A DNA stretch of 64,000 nucleotides, taken from assembly GCA_017303995.1 (NCBI GenBank), contig JAFLBE010000019.1, forward strand, positions 1-64,000, written 5' to 3'. The position numbers and the translations under genes were made by a program. Positions 1 through 11,500 of this stretch are shown in pieces (the stretch's first letter is position 1; each line of letters starts with the position of its first letter). The DNA comes from Bacteroidota bacterium. Lineage in GTDB: Bacteria; Bacteroidota; JABWAT01. Under the pieces are notes generated by a model, which was not told the origin of the DNA, did no database searches, and saw nothing but the letters and a program-made list of their open reading frames with translations.

Positions 1-268
1 CTATTTCAGAACGCTTGTAACCAAAAGTTTTACGGCTATTGGCTTTTTTTTCCCCTAACCTGAATCCAAGCCAGGAAAAAATAAGAGCGGCAAGATCGGT
101 GAGCATGTGCCCGGAATCAGCTAATAAGGCTAGTGAATTAGAAATCATTGCACCGGTAAATTCTGCAATCAGAATAACCGATGTAATGATTATTGCAAGG
201 ATAAGTCTGTTTTTAGGAAGATCATGTGAATGGCTATGACCATGTTCATGATGGTGATGGTTATCCAT
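1..268 (-). CDS. Cation diffusion facilitator (CDF) family metal efflux protein, N-terminal part
   Basis: The first 89 codons are present and the gene runs off the left edge. The N-terminus is a histidine-rich stretch (MDNHHHHEHGHSHSHD), typical of zinc/cobalt/cadmium CDF exporters, where it is thought to bind metal. Two membrane segments follow, at about residues 21-42 and 46-72. The second carries H54-x3-D58 within DSGHMLTD, the first half of the intramembrane metal site in CzcD-type transporters. By family, the protein would export divalent cations from the cytoplasm by proton antiport. The start lies 5 nt after the tex stop, so it is probably the last visible gene of the tex directon. The exact metal cannot be read from the sequence. 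Confidence 0.88.
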   Translation of the reverse strand, partial: MDNHHHHEHGHSHSHDLPKNRLILAIIITSVILIAEFTGAMISNSLALLADSGHMLTDLAALIFSWLGFRLGEKKANSRKTFGYKRSEI

Positions 269-273
269 TCAGA

Positions 274-2622
274 TTATTTTCCAAATCTCGATTTCAATGC
301 TGAAAGTTTATCTTCAAATGATTCTTTAACAGGTTCAGCTCGTTTTTCAACCTGCTTCTGAAAGTTTTGAGGTTGACGCTTTTCAGTAGAATTATGGGGT
401 TGATTTCCCTGAGGTTTTGAATGAGGTTGGCTTGCTCTCTGATTTTGAATGGGACCGTCCGGAGATCGCATAGTCAGACCAATTCTCTGTCTGTCTGTGT
501 CAATTGATTTCACCCAAACATCCACAATATTTCCAACCCCCATAACTTCATGCGGATTTTTGACAAAGGACTGACCCATTTCTGAAACGTGAACAAGTCC
601 GTCATGTTTAACTCCAATGTCAACAAAGGCACCAAAATCCACAACGTTTCGAACCGTTCCTTTTAATTTCATACCAATTTTAAGGTCTTCGAACTTTAAA
701 ACATCGGTTCTGAGAATCGGAGCCTGCATTTCTTCACGTGGGTCTCTGCCAGGTTTTTGCAGATTTTCAAGAATTAAAGCCAGCGTCGGTTCACCAACAC
801 CCAATTCACTTGAGAGCTGTGCGAGCTTATAATTTCTAACCGCTTCAGTAATTTTTCTGTTTTCGTTTTGAATTGACTTTACATCCAGTTCAAATTTTGA
901 CAGAAGCTTTTTTGTTGCATCATAAGATTCCGGATGAATAGAAGTATTGTCCAGCGGATTTGTACCATCCGGAATTCGAAGAAAGCCCGCAGCCTGGATA
1001 TAAGCATGCTCGCCCAAACCTTTTACTTTCAGAAGTTCTTCCCTGTTTGAAAATTTTCCGACTGAATCTCTGTAAAGGATAACATTTTGGGCAGTTCGTT
1101 TATTTAAACCAGAAACATGAGTAAGAAGAGATGCAGAACATGTATTCAAGTTTACACCAACGTGATTCACACAGGATTCCACAACCTGACCCAGTTTGTT
1201 TTCAAGCATTTTCTGGTCAACATCATGCTGGTATAAACCAACACCAATTGATTTTGGGTCAATCTTGACGAGCTCTGCAAGCGGATCAATAACTCTTCTG
1301 GCGATGGAAATATTGCCTCTCTGGGATGCTTCCAGTTCAGGAAACTCCTCAGCTGCAACTTTTGAAGCCGAATAAACTGAAGCACCAGCTTCACTTACAA
1401 TGAGATAATGACAAGTAAGTTCATTGTTTTTTATGGTATCGGAAACAAATTGCTCAACTTCTCTTGAGGCAGTACCATTACCGATGGCAATAATATCAAC
1501 ACCGTACTTTTTAACCAATTCGGTCACTTTACGTTCAGATATATCCGTCCATTTTCTTGGTTCGGTTGGATAAATGGTTTCCCCTTCAAGATACTTTCCG
1601 GTTGAGTCAACAACCGCAATTTTACATCCTGAAACAAAACCGGGGTCAATGCCAAGAATTGTTTTTCCAAATACGGGTGGCTGAAGCAATAAATTGTGAA
1701 GATTTTTTGCAAAGACTTCAATAGCATGCATATCAGCTAAAGCGCTGAGTTCATTTCTGATTTCACGCTCAATACTGGGTTCGATTAAACGACCATAGGA
1801 ATCTTCAGCAGAAAGTGGAATTTGATCAAAAAATAAACTGGTTGGATTCTTTGTTACTTTGGACAAAATTGATTGTATGCAAAGTTTCTCTGAAACTGAT
1901 AGATTTACTTTCAGTATTTCTTCTCGTTCACCTCTGTTTATTGCCAGGATCTGATGGGGTTTTAATCTGGAAACCGAATCTTCAAATTTATAGTAGGTTT
2001 CAAAATCAGTCCGGGCTGTTTTTTCACTATCCTTCTTTTCGGATTTTAATGATCCGGTTGTTCGGGTCAATTCTCTGATCATCTTTCTGATGTCAGCATC
2101 TTCCCCGATCCATTCACAAATAATATCCCTTGCACCAGAAAGGGCATCTTCAGCAGAATTAACTTCGTATTCTGAAATAATAAACGGAAGGATTAGAGTG
2201 GTTCTGTCTCCCGAGACAACTTCCTGATCAAAAATCAGTTTTGCAAGGGGCTCAAGACCTTTTGCTTTAGCAATGGTAGCCCGGGTTTTGCGTTTAGGTT
2301 TATATGGAAGATAAAGATCCTCAAGCTCTTGCATCTGCAAACAGGCAAGAATTTTGTTTTTGAGTTCATCAGTTAGTTTACCCTGTTCACTAATACTTTC
2401 GAGAATGGTGACTTTTCTGTCTTCAAGTTGACGAAGGTAATTGATTTTCTCTTCGATATCCCGGATTTGCTCTTCATCCAGTCCACCCGTTACTTCTCTG
2501 CGATACCGGGTTATGAATGGAACAGTTGATCCTTCATCTAAAAGTTTAACAGTTGATTTAATAGAATCAAAATTCAGGTTGAGAATAGAGGCAATATAGG
2601 ATAAAATCTGAGTTTCGGTCAT
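274..2622 (-). CDS. tex: Tex family S1 RNA-binding protein (transcription accessory protein)
   Basis: The protein has 782 residues, the usual Tex length. The helical Tex N-terminal region is followed by a YqgF/RNase H-like domain from about 320 to 450 (GIDPG at 324-328), tandem helix-hairpin-helix elements around 490-560, and an S1 domain at 648-718 (VDFGAFVDIGVKHDGLVHVS). A 60-residue Q/N/P/K-rich tail ends the protein in FEDKLSALKSRFGK. Tex binds nucleic acid and is linked to transcript and RNA quality control; its precise role is not settled. The start is 12 nt downstream of a lipoprotein gene, so the two are probably cotranscribed. Confidence 0.95.
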   Translation of the reverse strand: MTETQILSYIASILNLNFDSIKSTVKLLDEGSTVPFITRYRREVTGGLDEEQIRDIEEKINYLRQLEDRKVTILESISEQGKLTDELKNKILACLQMQELEDLYLPYKPKRKTRATIAKAKGLEPLAKLIFDQEVVSGDRTTLILPFIISEYEVNSAEDALSGARDIICEWIGEDADIRKMIRELTRTTGSLKSEKKDSEKTARTDFETYYKFEDSVSRLKPHQILAINRGEREEILKVNLSVSEKLCIQSILSKVTKNPTSLFFDQIPLSAEDSYGRLIEPSIEREIRNELSALADMHAIEVFAKNLHNLLLQPPVFGKTILGIDPGFVSGCKIAVVDSTGKYLEGETIYPTEPRKWTDISERKVTELVKKYGVDIIAIGNGTASREVEQFVSDTIKNNELTCHYLIVSEAGASVYSASKVAAEEFPELEASQRGNISIARRVIDPLAELVKIDPKSIGVGLYQHDVDQKMLENKLGQVVESCVNHVGVNLNTCSASLLTHVSGLNKRTAQNVILYRDSVGKFSNREELLKVKGLGEHAYIQAAGFLRIPDGTNPLDNTSIHPESYDATKKLLSKFELDVKSIQNENRKITEAVRNYKLAQLSSELGVGEPTLALILENLQKPGRDPREEMQAPILRTDVLKFEDLKIGMKLKGTVRNVVDFGAFVDIGVKHDGLVHVSEMGQSFVKNPHEVMGVGNIVDVWVKSIDTDRQRIGLTMRSPDGPIQNQRASQPHSKPQGNQPHNSTEKRQPQNFQKQVEKRAEPVKESFEDKLSALKSRFGK

Positions 2623-2634
2623 TGGTTCTTTAGT

Positions 2635-3183
2635 TTACTTTTTTGATCCGTATCGTGTTAAATATTCCTGGGTCAGGCTGAATGGCGCCCATTGTTCATC
2701 GCTGAAAACAGAAACTGTGTATTTAATTTTTCCAGCACCTTTTTTCCAAAGGACTTGTTTTCCCCCGCCATAAATATTGACATCGCCATTAGCGGCATTC
2801 AATTCAGAATCTTTGTCTACATCAATATAAATAAAATTATCATTTATATAAAAACCTTCAATTTCACCCACATGTTTGACAGTAAAATCGATTTCTGCTA
2901 CCAATAAATCATCCTTTACATACAACTTTCTGCCTGTAACAATTTTTCCTTCAGTCTTTCTGTCTTTTATAAAATCCTGAGATTTCAGCCCATAGTCATA
3001 AAGACCTTCGAGATCAAGAGCACGCTGTTCAGCATCAACAACATCAGACCCAATGCCTCTAAAAATTACTTTACCTTTGGCGGAAAGATCTTTATTAACT
3101 GTGAGATCATATTCAACGGTCTTAAATGTAAGGCACCCGGTAACAAAAAGGGGCGCTAAAAAAACCAGCAATTTAGCCTTCAT
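2635..3183 (-). CDS. Putative lipoprotein of unknown function
   Basis: This 182-residue protein starts with a short hydrophobic signal and a lipobox ending at Cys17 (FVTGC), so it should be lipid-anchored in the envelope. The rest looks beta-rich, with alternating hydrophobic and charged residues (for example LYVKDDLLVAEIDFTVKHV), and has no motif that I recognise. Its start overlaps the end of lysA by 11 nt, which implies translational coupling. It lies 12 nt ahead of tex. No function is proposed. Confidence 0.75.
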   Translation of the reverse strand: MKAKLLVFLAPLFVTGCLTFKTVEYDLTVNKDLSAKGKVIFRGIGSDVVDAEQRALDLEGLYDYGLKSQDFIKDRKTEGKIVTGRKLYVKDDLLVAEIDFTVKHVGEIEGFYINDNFIYIDVDKDSELNAANGDVNIYGGGKQVLWKKGAGKIKYTVSVFSDEQWAPFSLTQEYLTRYGSKK

Positions 3184-4417
3184 ATGGAATCTCCAGGTTT
3201 TCTAACCATTCATTTACATTTTGCCGGCGCCTGATTTCAATCAAACACCCATCCTTTTCTAGGTATTCAGGTAACAGGGGTCTCATATTATAATTTGATG
3301 CCATTGCAGATGTATATGCTCCAGAATCAAGAATGGCAAGGAAATCGCCCCGTTTACATTGTGATAAAGAAACATCCTCCCCGAGAAAGTCACCTGACTC
3401 ACAAACGGGGCCTACTACATCATAGACCAGGGTTTCACTAACAGAGCCCTGACCAATTTTGACAATGGGATGAACCGAGCCATATAAGGATGGTCTGATA
3501 TTGTCTGTCATGGCAGCATCTACAATTGCGAAATTCTTGTCTCCATTTGTTTTAGTATAAAGTACCCGGGTGAGAATAGCACATGTATTTGCCACAACAG
3601 CACGGCCAGGTTCAATACTAATTTTGAAAGCACCATTATTTAACAAAGCTATCTTTGAAAACAAAGTATCAAGTTCAGGCAATGTTGATTGCCCAGAACC
3701 GTCATATTCAATAGCAAACCCGCCTCCCAAATCAAGATCAGTAATAGAGAAACCTTTTTTATTGATAAAATTAGCCTGATTTGATAGAAAGGTGAAGACA
3801 TCGACAAAAAGGTTTAAATCGGTAATTTGAGATCCGATATGGGCATCCAGGGTTGTCAACCGCAACAACGGAAAATTGGATAAAATTGAAATTATTTGAT
3901 CAATATCTCTTTTGTCAATTCCAAATTTTGAGGTAGCAAGACCAGTCGCAATATAAGGGTGTGTTTTTGCGTCAATCTCAGGATTTAAACGTAATCCGAT
4001 ATTGGCTGAAATCCCCAGGTGGTTTGTTATTTCTGAAAGGACTAAGAGTTCATCAACTGATTCAACTTTAATTGTTTTCAAACCCAGCTTGACAGCCAAC
4101 TCAAGTTCTGAATCTGTCTTGCCAACACCAGCAAAAATAAGATTTGAAGGTAGAAACCCAATTTTCATTGCTTGGGTTAATTCGCCCAGTGAATTCACAT
4201 CAACTGAAAGCCCGGCATCCTTTACCATGCGCAAAATTTGAGCATTATTGTTGGCTTTCATTGCGTAATGAACCTGAATAAGATGTTTTTTGGTCAGCTC
4301 AGAAAACAATGAAATATTTTGAATCAGCTTTTGGTTGCTATAAATATAGGCTGGAGTGGAAACAGGTGATTTTATAAATGAAGAAAATATGGATTGGTAA
4401 GAAGGGGATAAAGACAT
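3173..4417 (-). CDS. lysA: Diaminopimelate decarboxylase
   Basis: LysA catalyses the last step of lysine synthesis, decarboxylation of meso-diaminopimelate. The 414-residue length fits the family. The PLP lysine is K54 in VHYAMKANNN at the start of the fold-III barrel. Later motifs include the glycine-rich phosphate site (DLGGGFAIEYDG), EPGRAVVANT, the active-site CESGDFLGED and GAYTSAMASNYNMRP. The gene overlaps the following lipoprotein gene and lies 52 nt after the P-II gene. Linkage to a nitrogen sensor fits amino-acid metabolism but does not prove co-regulation. Confidence 0.96.
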   Translation of the reverse strand: MSLSPSYQSIFSSFIKSPVSTPAYIYSNQKLIQNISLFSELTKKHLIQVHYAMKANNNAQILRMVKDAGLSVDVNSLGELTQAMKIGFLPSNLIFAGVGKTDSELELAVKLGLKTIKVESVDELLVLSEITNHLGISANIGLRLNPEIDAKTHPYIATGLATSKFGIDKRDIDQIISILSNFPLLRLTTLDAHIGSQITDLNLFVDVFTFLSNQANFINKKGFSITDLDLGGGFAIEYDGSGQSTLPELDTLFSKIALLNNGAFKISIEPGRAVVANTCAILTRVLYTKTNGDKNFAIVDAAMTDNIRPSLYGSVHPIVKIGQGSVSETLVYDVVGPVCESGDFLGEDVSLSQCKRGDFLAILDSGAYTSAMASNYNMRPLLPEYLEKDGCLIEIRRRQNVNEWLENLEIPYEG

Positions 4418-4469
4418 CGAAAACCTGCAATCGGGATGGGATTATGGGAAAGAACAAACATATTGAAGT

Positions 4470-6007
<1,538 letters not shown>

Positions 6008-6107
6008 TAGAGATTCTCCGAATTTGGGTAAAACGTTTTAAATTTAATATATTTTTAAGAATAAAGTAAATAGAATGCTTGATTTTGTAAGATTTTACCT
6101 TAAAAAT

Positions 6108-6139
6108 CAAATTTACTTTTTACTAATTGTATAAACAAG
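6108..6139 (-). promoter_or_regulatory. Predicted Bacteroidota-type promoter for the barrel/P-II/lysA/tex directon
   Basis: On the minus strand CTTG is followed by exactly 20 nt and TAAATTTG, matching the TTTG-N19-21-TAnnTTTG promoter of Bacteroidota. The -7 element overlaps the stop codon of the upstream SLBB gene. The expected transcription start near 6101 gives a leader of about 94 nt. Confidence 0.6.
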
Positions 6140-6655
6140 AAGTACAGTGTTTAATACTAATGCAACATCTCTTACTACTGACATGAAGTTAACAAAAACA
6201 GTATAGGCACTTCCAGTCATCACAACAACATCTCCAGGCTTGAGGACAGGGATTAAGGTTCTGTCCCCTTTTTCAATAAACTCTTCAATGTTTACAGTAA
6301 TAATCCTCTCCTCAATTTTGTTATTTTCAGAGTTTGATATTAACCTTATAATTCTAACGTCATCTAAACGTGCATTTTCCCTTGGGCCGCCTGCAAGTGA
6401 AATTAGAGAGATCAAATCAGTTGTATGAGGAATCTTATATAATCCGGGTTTTGTTACATAGCCCCAAAGACTTACTTCAATATTTACTCCCTCTGAACTA
6501 CCAAACACAAAGGCAGTTGCATTTGAGAACCCAGACAAACCAGATTGTCCACTTGTCGGATTATCAAATACTTGTGCATGGATTTGATAATTTGCAAATA
6601 AAAGTAATGTTAAAAAAACAAGTGTAATTAGTTTTTTGTTTTGAAAGCAACCCAT
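6113..6655 (-). CDS. SLBB-domain membrane protein
   Basis: This 180-residue protein has an N-terminal signal segment (about residues 8-28), then a soluble-ligand-binding beta-grasp (SLBB) domain at about 58-145 (VSLWGYVTKPGLYKIPHTTD, LAGGPRENARLDDVRIIRL, LKPGDVVVM). A C-terminal hydrophobic helix spans about 155-178. SLBB domains occur in polysaccharide export proteins of the Wza type, but the poly-export domain is absent and no capsule genes are nearby. It is the last gene of the PorU-PorV-like operon and overlaps the preceding lipoprotein gene by 28 nt. A role as an accessory to secretion or the envelope is an inference. Confidence 0.75.
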   Translation of the reverse strand: MGCFQNKKLITLVFLTLLLFANYQIHAQVFDNPTSGQSGLSGFSNATAFVFGSSEGVNIEVSLWGYVTKPGLYKIPHTTDLISLISLAGGPRENARLDDVRIIRLISNSENNKIEERIITVNIEEFIEKGDRTLIPVLKPGDVVVMTGSAYTVFVNFMSVVRDVALVLNTVLLVYTISKK

Positions 6656-7473
6656 TGAGTTGATGATCCTTTTGGTACAATTGTAAATCCAGAAATTCGA
6701 GAATAGAATTGGTCCTGATTATCAGGCCCGGTTGTCAATTGAGTTGAAATTATTTTCCACTCGTAAACTGTATTTGCTTCAAGTGGACTGTAAACTAGTG
6801 TTTTTATATGATACGTTGGGTTTTCAACCTGAGTTGTTCCATATAAAATAGATTGATTCTGATCTGCATAACCACTGGGAGGATGGGTAATATACCCCCA
6901 TACCAATCGTTTTGAGTCTCTTTCTCTCACAAAAATAAGGAACTCCGATGCATTAACAAGCGACCATTCCAATAAAGGTGTAAAAGAGTTGACGGTAGTT
7001 CCAGCGCTTGGAGATGAAATAGAAGGCTTTGCAATTAGATTATAGAAAACAACGTTTGAAACCTCAGACTCAGAAGAACCAGATATTGCCGTCATCCGAT
7101 AATAGTAATCTGTGTTTAAATTTAAAGAAAAAGTATCCCTGAAGGAATTTTGATTCTGCGCACTCAAAACAGGAAACCTGGAAATTTGCTTAAAATTGAG
7201 TGGAACATCCTTAAATAGCTGGGTTGTCCTGTAAACAACAAATTCAGTTGCATTTGTCTGATTATAAGGTTTCCATCTTAAAATAATAGCATCGTCGCCG
7301 GAGCCAGGACCAATGCCCTTATCAATACTAAGACCAGTTGATTCAGAATATGAAATAAGGGAATCTGCTACTATTAATTCTGGTGGTAAAGGACGAACCG
7401 GATCTGGATCTTCAGGTGTACAGTTCAAAATCAATGAACTAAAAACCAATATTGATGACAACTGTTTTACCAT
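6628..7473 (-). CDS. Predicted lipoprotein with fibronectin type III-like domains
   Basis: The 281-residue product begins with a hydrophobic signal and a lipobox ending at Cys18 (LILNC), followed by a P/D-rich linker (TPEDPDPVRPLPPE). The remainder has FN3-like traits: ILRWKPYNQTNATEFVVYR, LNTDYYYRMTAISGSSESEV, and a second module with PLLEWSLVNASEFLIFVRE and NTVYEWKI. It should be anchored in the outer membrane. It overlaps the PorV-like gene by 7 nt and the SLBB gene by 28 nt, so it belongs to that operon. It may be a surface accessory of secretion or simply a co-transcribed envelope protein. Confidence 0.72.
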   Translation of the reverse strand: MVKQLSSILVFSSLILNCTPEDPDPVRPLPPELIVADSLISYSESTGLSIDKGIGPGSGDDAIILRWKPYNQTNATEFVVYRTTQLFKDVPLNFKQISRFPVLSAQNQNSFRDTFSLNLNTDYYYRMTAISGSSESEVSNVVFYNLIAKPSISSPSAGTTVNSFTPLLEWSLVNASEFLIFVRERDSKRLVWGYITHPPSGYADQNQSILYGTTQVENPTYHIKTLVYSPLEANTVYEWKIISTQLTTGPDNQDQFYSRISGFTIVPKGSSTQWVAFKTKN

Positions 7474-8516
7474 TTTACTGATTCCAGGTTAAAACTTAAT
7501 CCGATACGGTGCGGATTGCCTAAATCATGGGTTTCAAAAGCATAATCTATTGATAGCCCGTTAAAAAGAAACAAACCAGCCCCTAAAGTCAATTCATTAT
7601 TTCGAGTCCCTGCTCTAAGACTATAAGTGTTGTCATAGGTAAATTCGGTACCAACTGCAGCCTCAGTTTGATATCTAACTGAACTTTGGTAACTGACCAA
7701 TACCTGAGAGTTTATGAAGGTTAGAGGTTGTTTATATGCCATTCCCCAAATTACCGACCGAGGAATTGAAAACTGTGAATTATTTTCCCAGGTCACAATT
7801 GTATTGGTTAAATCATTAATTGAGCAGCCAAGAGAGAAAGTACCCCATACTTTTTTTGCAGAATAATCATTAAGGTCTGTAATAATCATCATTCCTGCGT
7901 CAATCCCAATTCCAGTTGAGGAGTAATTTAATGGGGCACCAAATGATTGTCGTAAATATTTAAAATTGACACCAATAGGTATTTGATATGGGACTTTAAA
8001 AAATTGCCAGCCAAAGTCGATAACCTGGGTAAAGTTTCTCGAAAAAGTTAGATAAATTGCATCCTGACTGTTTGTGAAGAAAGATCTGCCATCTAAAGAA
8101 TTGATTGAACCAGTTTTACGAGTGTCAGGATCATCACCAATACGCTCCAATTTGGGAATGTCATCCACAGAAAGCCGAATCCAATTTAAGGAAACGGCTC
8201 CCAATTTATCGAAATCCATTTGAAAGCCGGTATGAATAAATGTACTCAGTGGATCAGAAACTGTTCCAAATAACGATGTATATTCAGTAGAAATTAGTTT
8301 TCCGGTAGTTAAGGAAGCGCCGGCAGGATTCCAGTGGAATGCTGATCCATCATCCGCAATTGCAACAAATGCTGTACCTAAACCTGCTGCACGAATACCA
8401 ACAGGTATTTCAAGGTAAGAGCCAGCGTACCGGGCTTTATTTTGACCCACCTGAGCTGAAACAATTGAAACAACAGAGAAAAGAAGTGTAAAAGAAAAAA
8501 GGATTGGTGTTCTCAT
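7467..8516 (-). CDS. PorV/PorQ-family outer-membrane protein, PorV-like
   Basis: This 349-residue barrel protein has a signal peptide (cleavage near VSAQ/VGQ) and the family N-terminal signature: LEIPVGIRAAGLGTAFVAIA followed by DDGSAFHWNPAG. In T9SS bacteria, PorV is an outer-membrane barrel that shuttles cargo from the translocon to the PorU sortase. The gene shares one base with the end of the PorU-like gene, the expected partnership. A general UPF0164/PorV-PorQ family assignment is firm; PorV rather than a paralogue is inferred from context. Confidence 0.85.
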   Translation of the reverse strand: MRTPILFSFTLLFSVVSIVSAQVGQNKARYAGSYLEIPVGIRAAGLGTAFVAIADDGSAFHWNPAGASLTTGKLISTEYTSLFGTVSDPLSTFIHTGFQMDFDKLGAVSLNWIRLSVDDIPKLERIGDDPDTRKTGSINSLDGRSFFTNSQDAIYLTFSRNFTQVIDFGWQFFKVPYQIPIGVNFKYLRQSFGAPLNYSSTGIGIDAGMMIITDLNDYSAKKVWGTFSLGCSINDLTNTIVTWENNSQFSIPRSVIWGMAYKQPLTFINSQVLVSYQSSVRYQTEAAVGTEFTYDNTYSLRAGTRNNELTLGAGLFLFNGLSIDYAFETHDLGNPHRIGLSFNLESVKW

Positions 8517-11500
8517 CAGTTGTACCTTACTGATTTAAATACTTTTTCTGATGATTTACCATCCTCGAAACTAATGATAACCTTAACAAAATAAACTCCA
8601 GTGGCAACTGGATAGCCGTCTAAGTCAGTTCCGTTCCAAAATATCTCCTGGTATCCAAAAATAGATTCACTTGATTGTACATTGATGATACCAAGCCCTG
8701 TATAATTTTGATCAGGAAAAAATGAAAGTGGGTTTGTAGCAGATTTTGTATCAAATTTATTAATCTGCTGGCCAGATACAGTATATATTTTTAACTGAAC
8801 CCTGGTTGCAACACTATTTAATAAAAATGTAAAAATCTGATACCCCTGAAAAGGATTCGGAAAACCACCATAAAAAATAAAATCACTTTTATTGGAAGCC
8901 GTAAATTCTAAATTTTCAGTTTTAACCTCATTTCCGTTCGCATCTTGAAATGAAAAGGATAGAAAATGGTTTCCAGGAGATAAACTTTGTTTGAAATTTA
9001 ACACCATCTGATTTCCATCAGCTAAGGTATCAGGTATTGCCAAATCTGAGCTTGAAATCGGAACTCCATCAACTGAAATGAATATTGATTCTTTTCGCCT
9101 TGAAACACCATTGTCGTCTTGTACAACAAGGGTGTAATTCCCTTTTAATGGAACAATGCCATTATTAACAAGATTGTTTCCATTCACTGAAACAGACACT
9201 AATGGAGGATCAATATCGTCCATTCTGAATAACCTATAGGTACCAAATCGTTTCAGAGTCGAAGTAATTGATTTTGTTATTGTATCTTCAATTGTTGGTA
9301 TACTAAGCCATTTATTTGATTTAATTTCAAACTCAAATAATGAAATAGCGGATGCCACTCCGGATTCAGGTCCGTATTTAAAGGTGACTTCAACATCAGC
9401 CGGAAAATTTTCCTTTACAGATGGGTCAAAAGAAATCAAATCAAAAGCACTTTCACCCAGTTCTGGAATGTTCACAGAATTCAATTTGGGTTGATTGTTT
9501 ATTTTTGTTGATCCGTTCTTTTTTATATATAAGGCAAGACTTTCAGAAGAAAGTTTACTAAAATCAAGCGATAGTCCAGGTAATTTAACAATATCTCTCT
9601 TGTTTTTTCCAACTTCATACAAATCAAAAGGTATAGTAATTGGTTTTGAAAGGTTGTTAGTGTAAGACTTTTCACGCTGTCCCTCTGATGAATCAGCGAG
9701 AACCTGAACTGATAACTGGTATACACTCCCAGGGGTCATCACTGTATCAGGTGGAATTGGAATAAATACCATTTTATCTGAGTTCCTGCTTAAGGAAATA
9801 GTTGTTTCGCCAAGTCGTAAAACATTACCTGAAAAAAAAGGAGGATCAGAGCTAACGACTCCGCCACCAAAAAATCGGACTCTTACCTTGTCAATGTCCA
9901 AATTTGAATTATTATATACCCTCGCCCCAATTTTGGGTCCGTTGTCATAGTAAAAACCTATTGACGTATTTGTATAATATTCAGAACCAATACCGGCAAT
10001 TTGAGGCGCAGCACTAACATCCGGCAGTTCTTTTAATTCATAATATCCTGAGAATTGATAATCTTGAGATGAGTTGTCTGTCACCTTAACTTGATATTTG
10101 TAAAGATAGCCATTCTTAACAAAATTTCTTGGTATTGTATCTGTCATTACCCATAAACCATTGAAATTTTTAGTTAAATCAAACTCGTTTGAATATATTA
10201 TACCTTCATTTCCTGCTGTTGAATTTACTAAACCAATATTAGCTTTTTTACCTAACGTGCCAATATCCTGAACCTGATCAACAATGGTAATGGTTATTTT
10301 CCCGTTTATTAGCTGGACTTTTGATTGAAGGGAAACGGCCAAAGAAAGTGGATTGTTCTCCGATTGTAAACTATCTGTAGAGGTAACATAATTTAATAAT
10401 ACATTTGAGTAAGAAAATTTGATGGAACCAGCACCATCTGATTCAGTGTCAGAAACATAATACTTCAAATACCCTTCTTTTCCTTTTAATCCGGAAGGGA
10501 CTGGAATTGATCCTGAAAAACTACCATTTGATAAATTGAACGATCCTGAACTAGATGCAAAAAGATCCTGATTAAGTCTGTCTGCAAACTTTACATTAAT
10601 AGTTCCGTTTTGAATTTTTTCTGTTTGAAATGCAAGTTTGACTGAATCGGTACTTCCTAATAATTGGGAGGATAACGTTGCGGAAATATCTTCATCTGGC
10701 AAATTTAAAATTACTGACGGATCACCTAAAAAATTGTATTGATGGATTTGGGAGTTTGGAATCAAAAAGGGATAGGTTACATAGTCACTATACCTGATAC
10801 GGTAAAAAAACTTTGCCAGATCAATGAGTTGACCTGATGTTAAATTACGATATTTCGGATTTAACAAATACCTGAAAATTGATTCCCCCAGGTACCTGTT
10901 ATTTTTTTTCCAACCCACACCTGATGAACCCAAGCCACCAATAGAACCTTTTGAAGCGGTTAAAATCATTTTTTCCATCAAACTAACACGTCCTGGCTCA
11001 GAAAAAGCTCCGGTGTAACAGGTCAGACTGGTTACAAATGACAATTTTGATGATTGTGCAAGCCTGTCAACATCCGGAATGTCAAATAATCCTCTATCCG
11101 CCCAGATTCCGCCTCCACCATGTCCCATGAAATTAACGACAACCTGACCTTTGTTTAAATAATTTATAAGCTGGCTTTTCCCCCCAAAAAAGGGATCATT
11201 TCCCGGAACTAATTCCTTAATATGAAGAACATCGGTAAAATAGTTTTTTGAAGAAAGGTTACGCAAAGTGTCATTATCTGAAATAAAACTTTCCTCAAAA
11301 CCTGAAATGAATAAACTATTATTCCGCCAGCCGTTAAAATTCTTATCCGCTTCGTACGCCTTTAGCTTGTTTAAATACGCAAAAATTTCATCGGAAGTTT
11401 TTGCAGGAATTCTGCCAAGTGCGATATCTGGAATAATATCATCACCATCAATCATTGCATACCAGGGATCTGAAGCGGCACTTCCATATTCAACGGTTTG

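Noticed and set aside
4455-4462. A TATGTTTG -7 box before lysA
   Set aside because: No TTG lies 19-21 nt upstream, so the pattern is incomplete.
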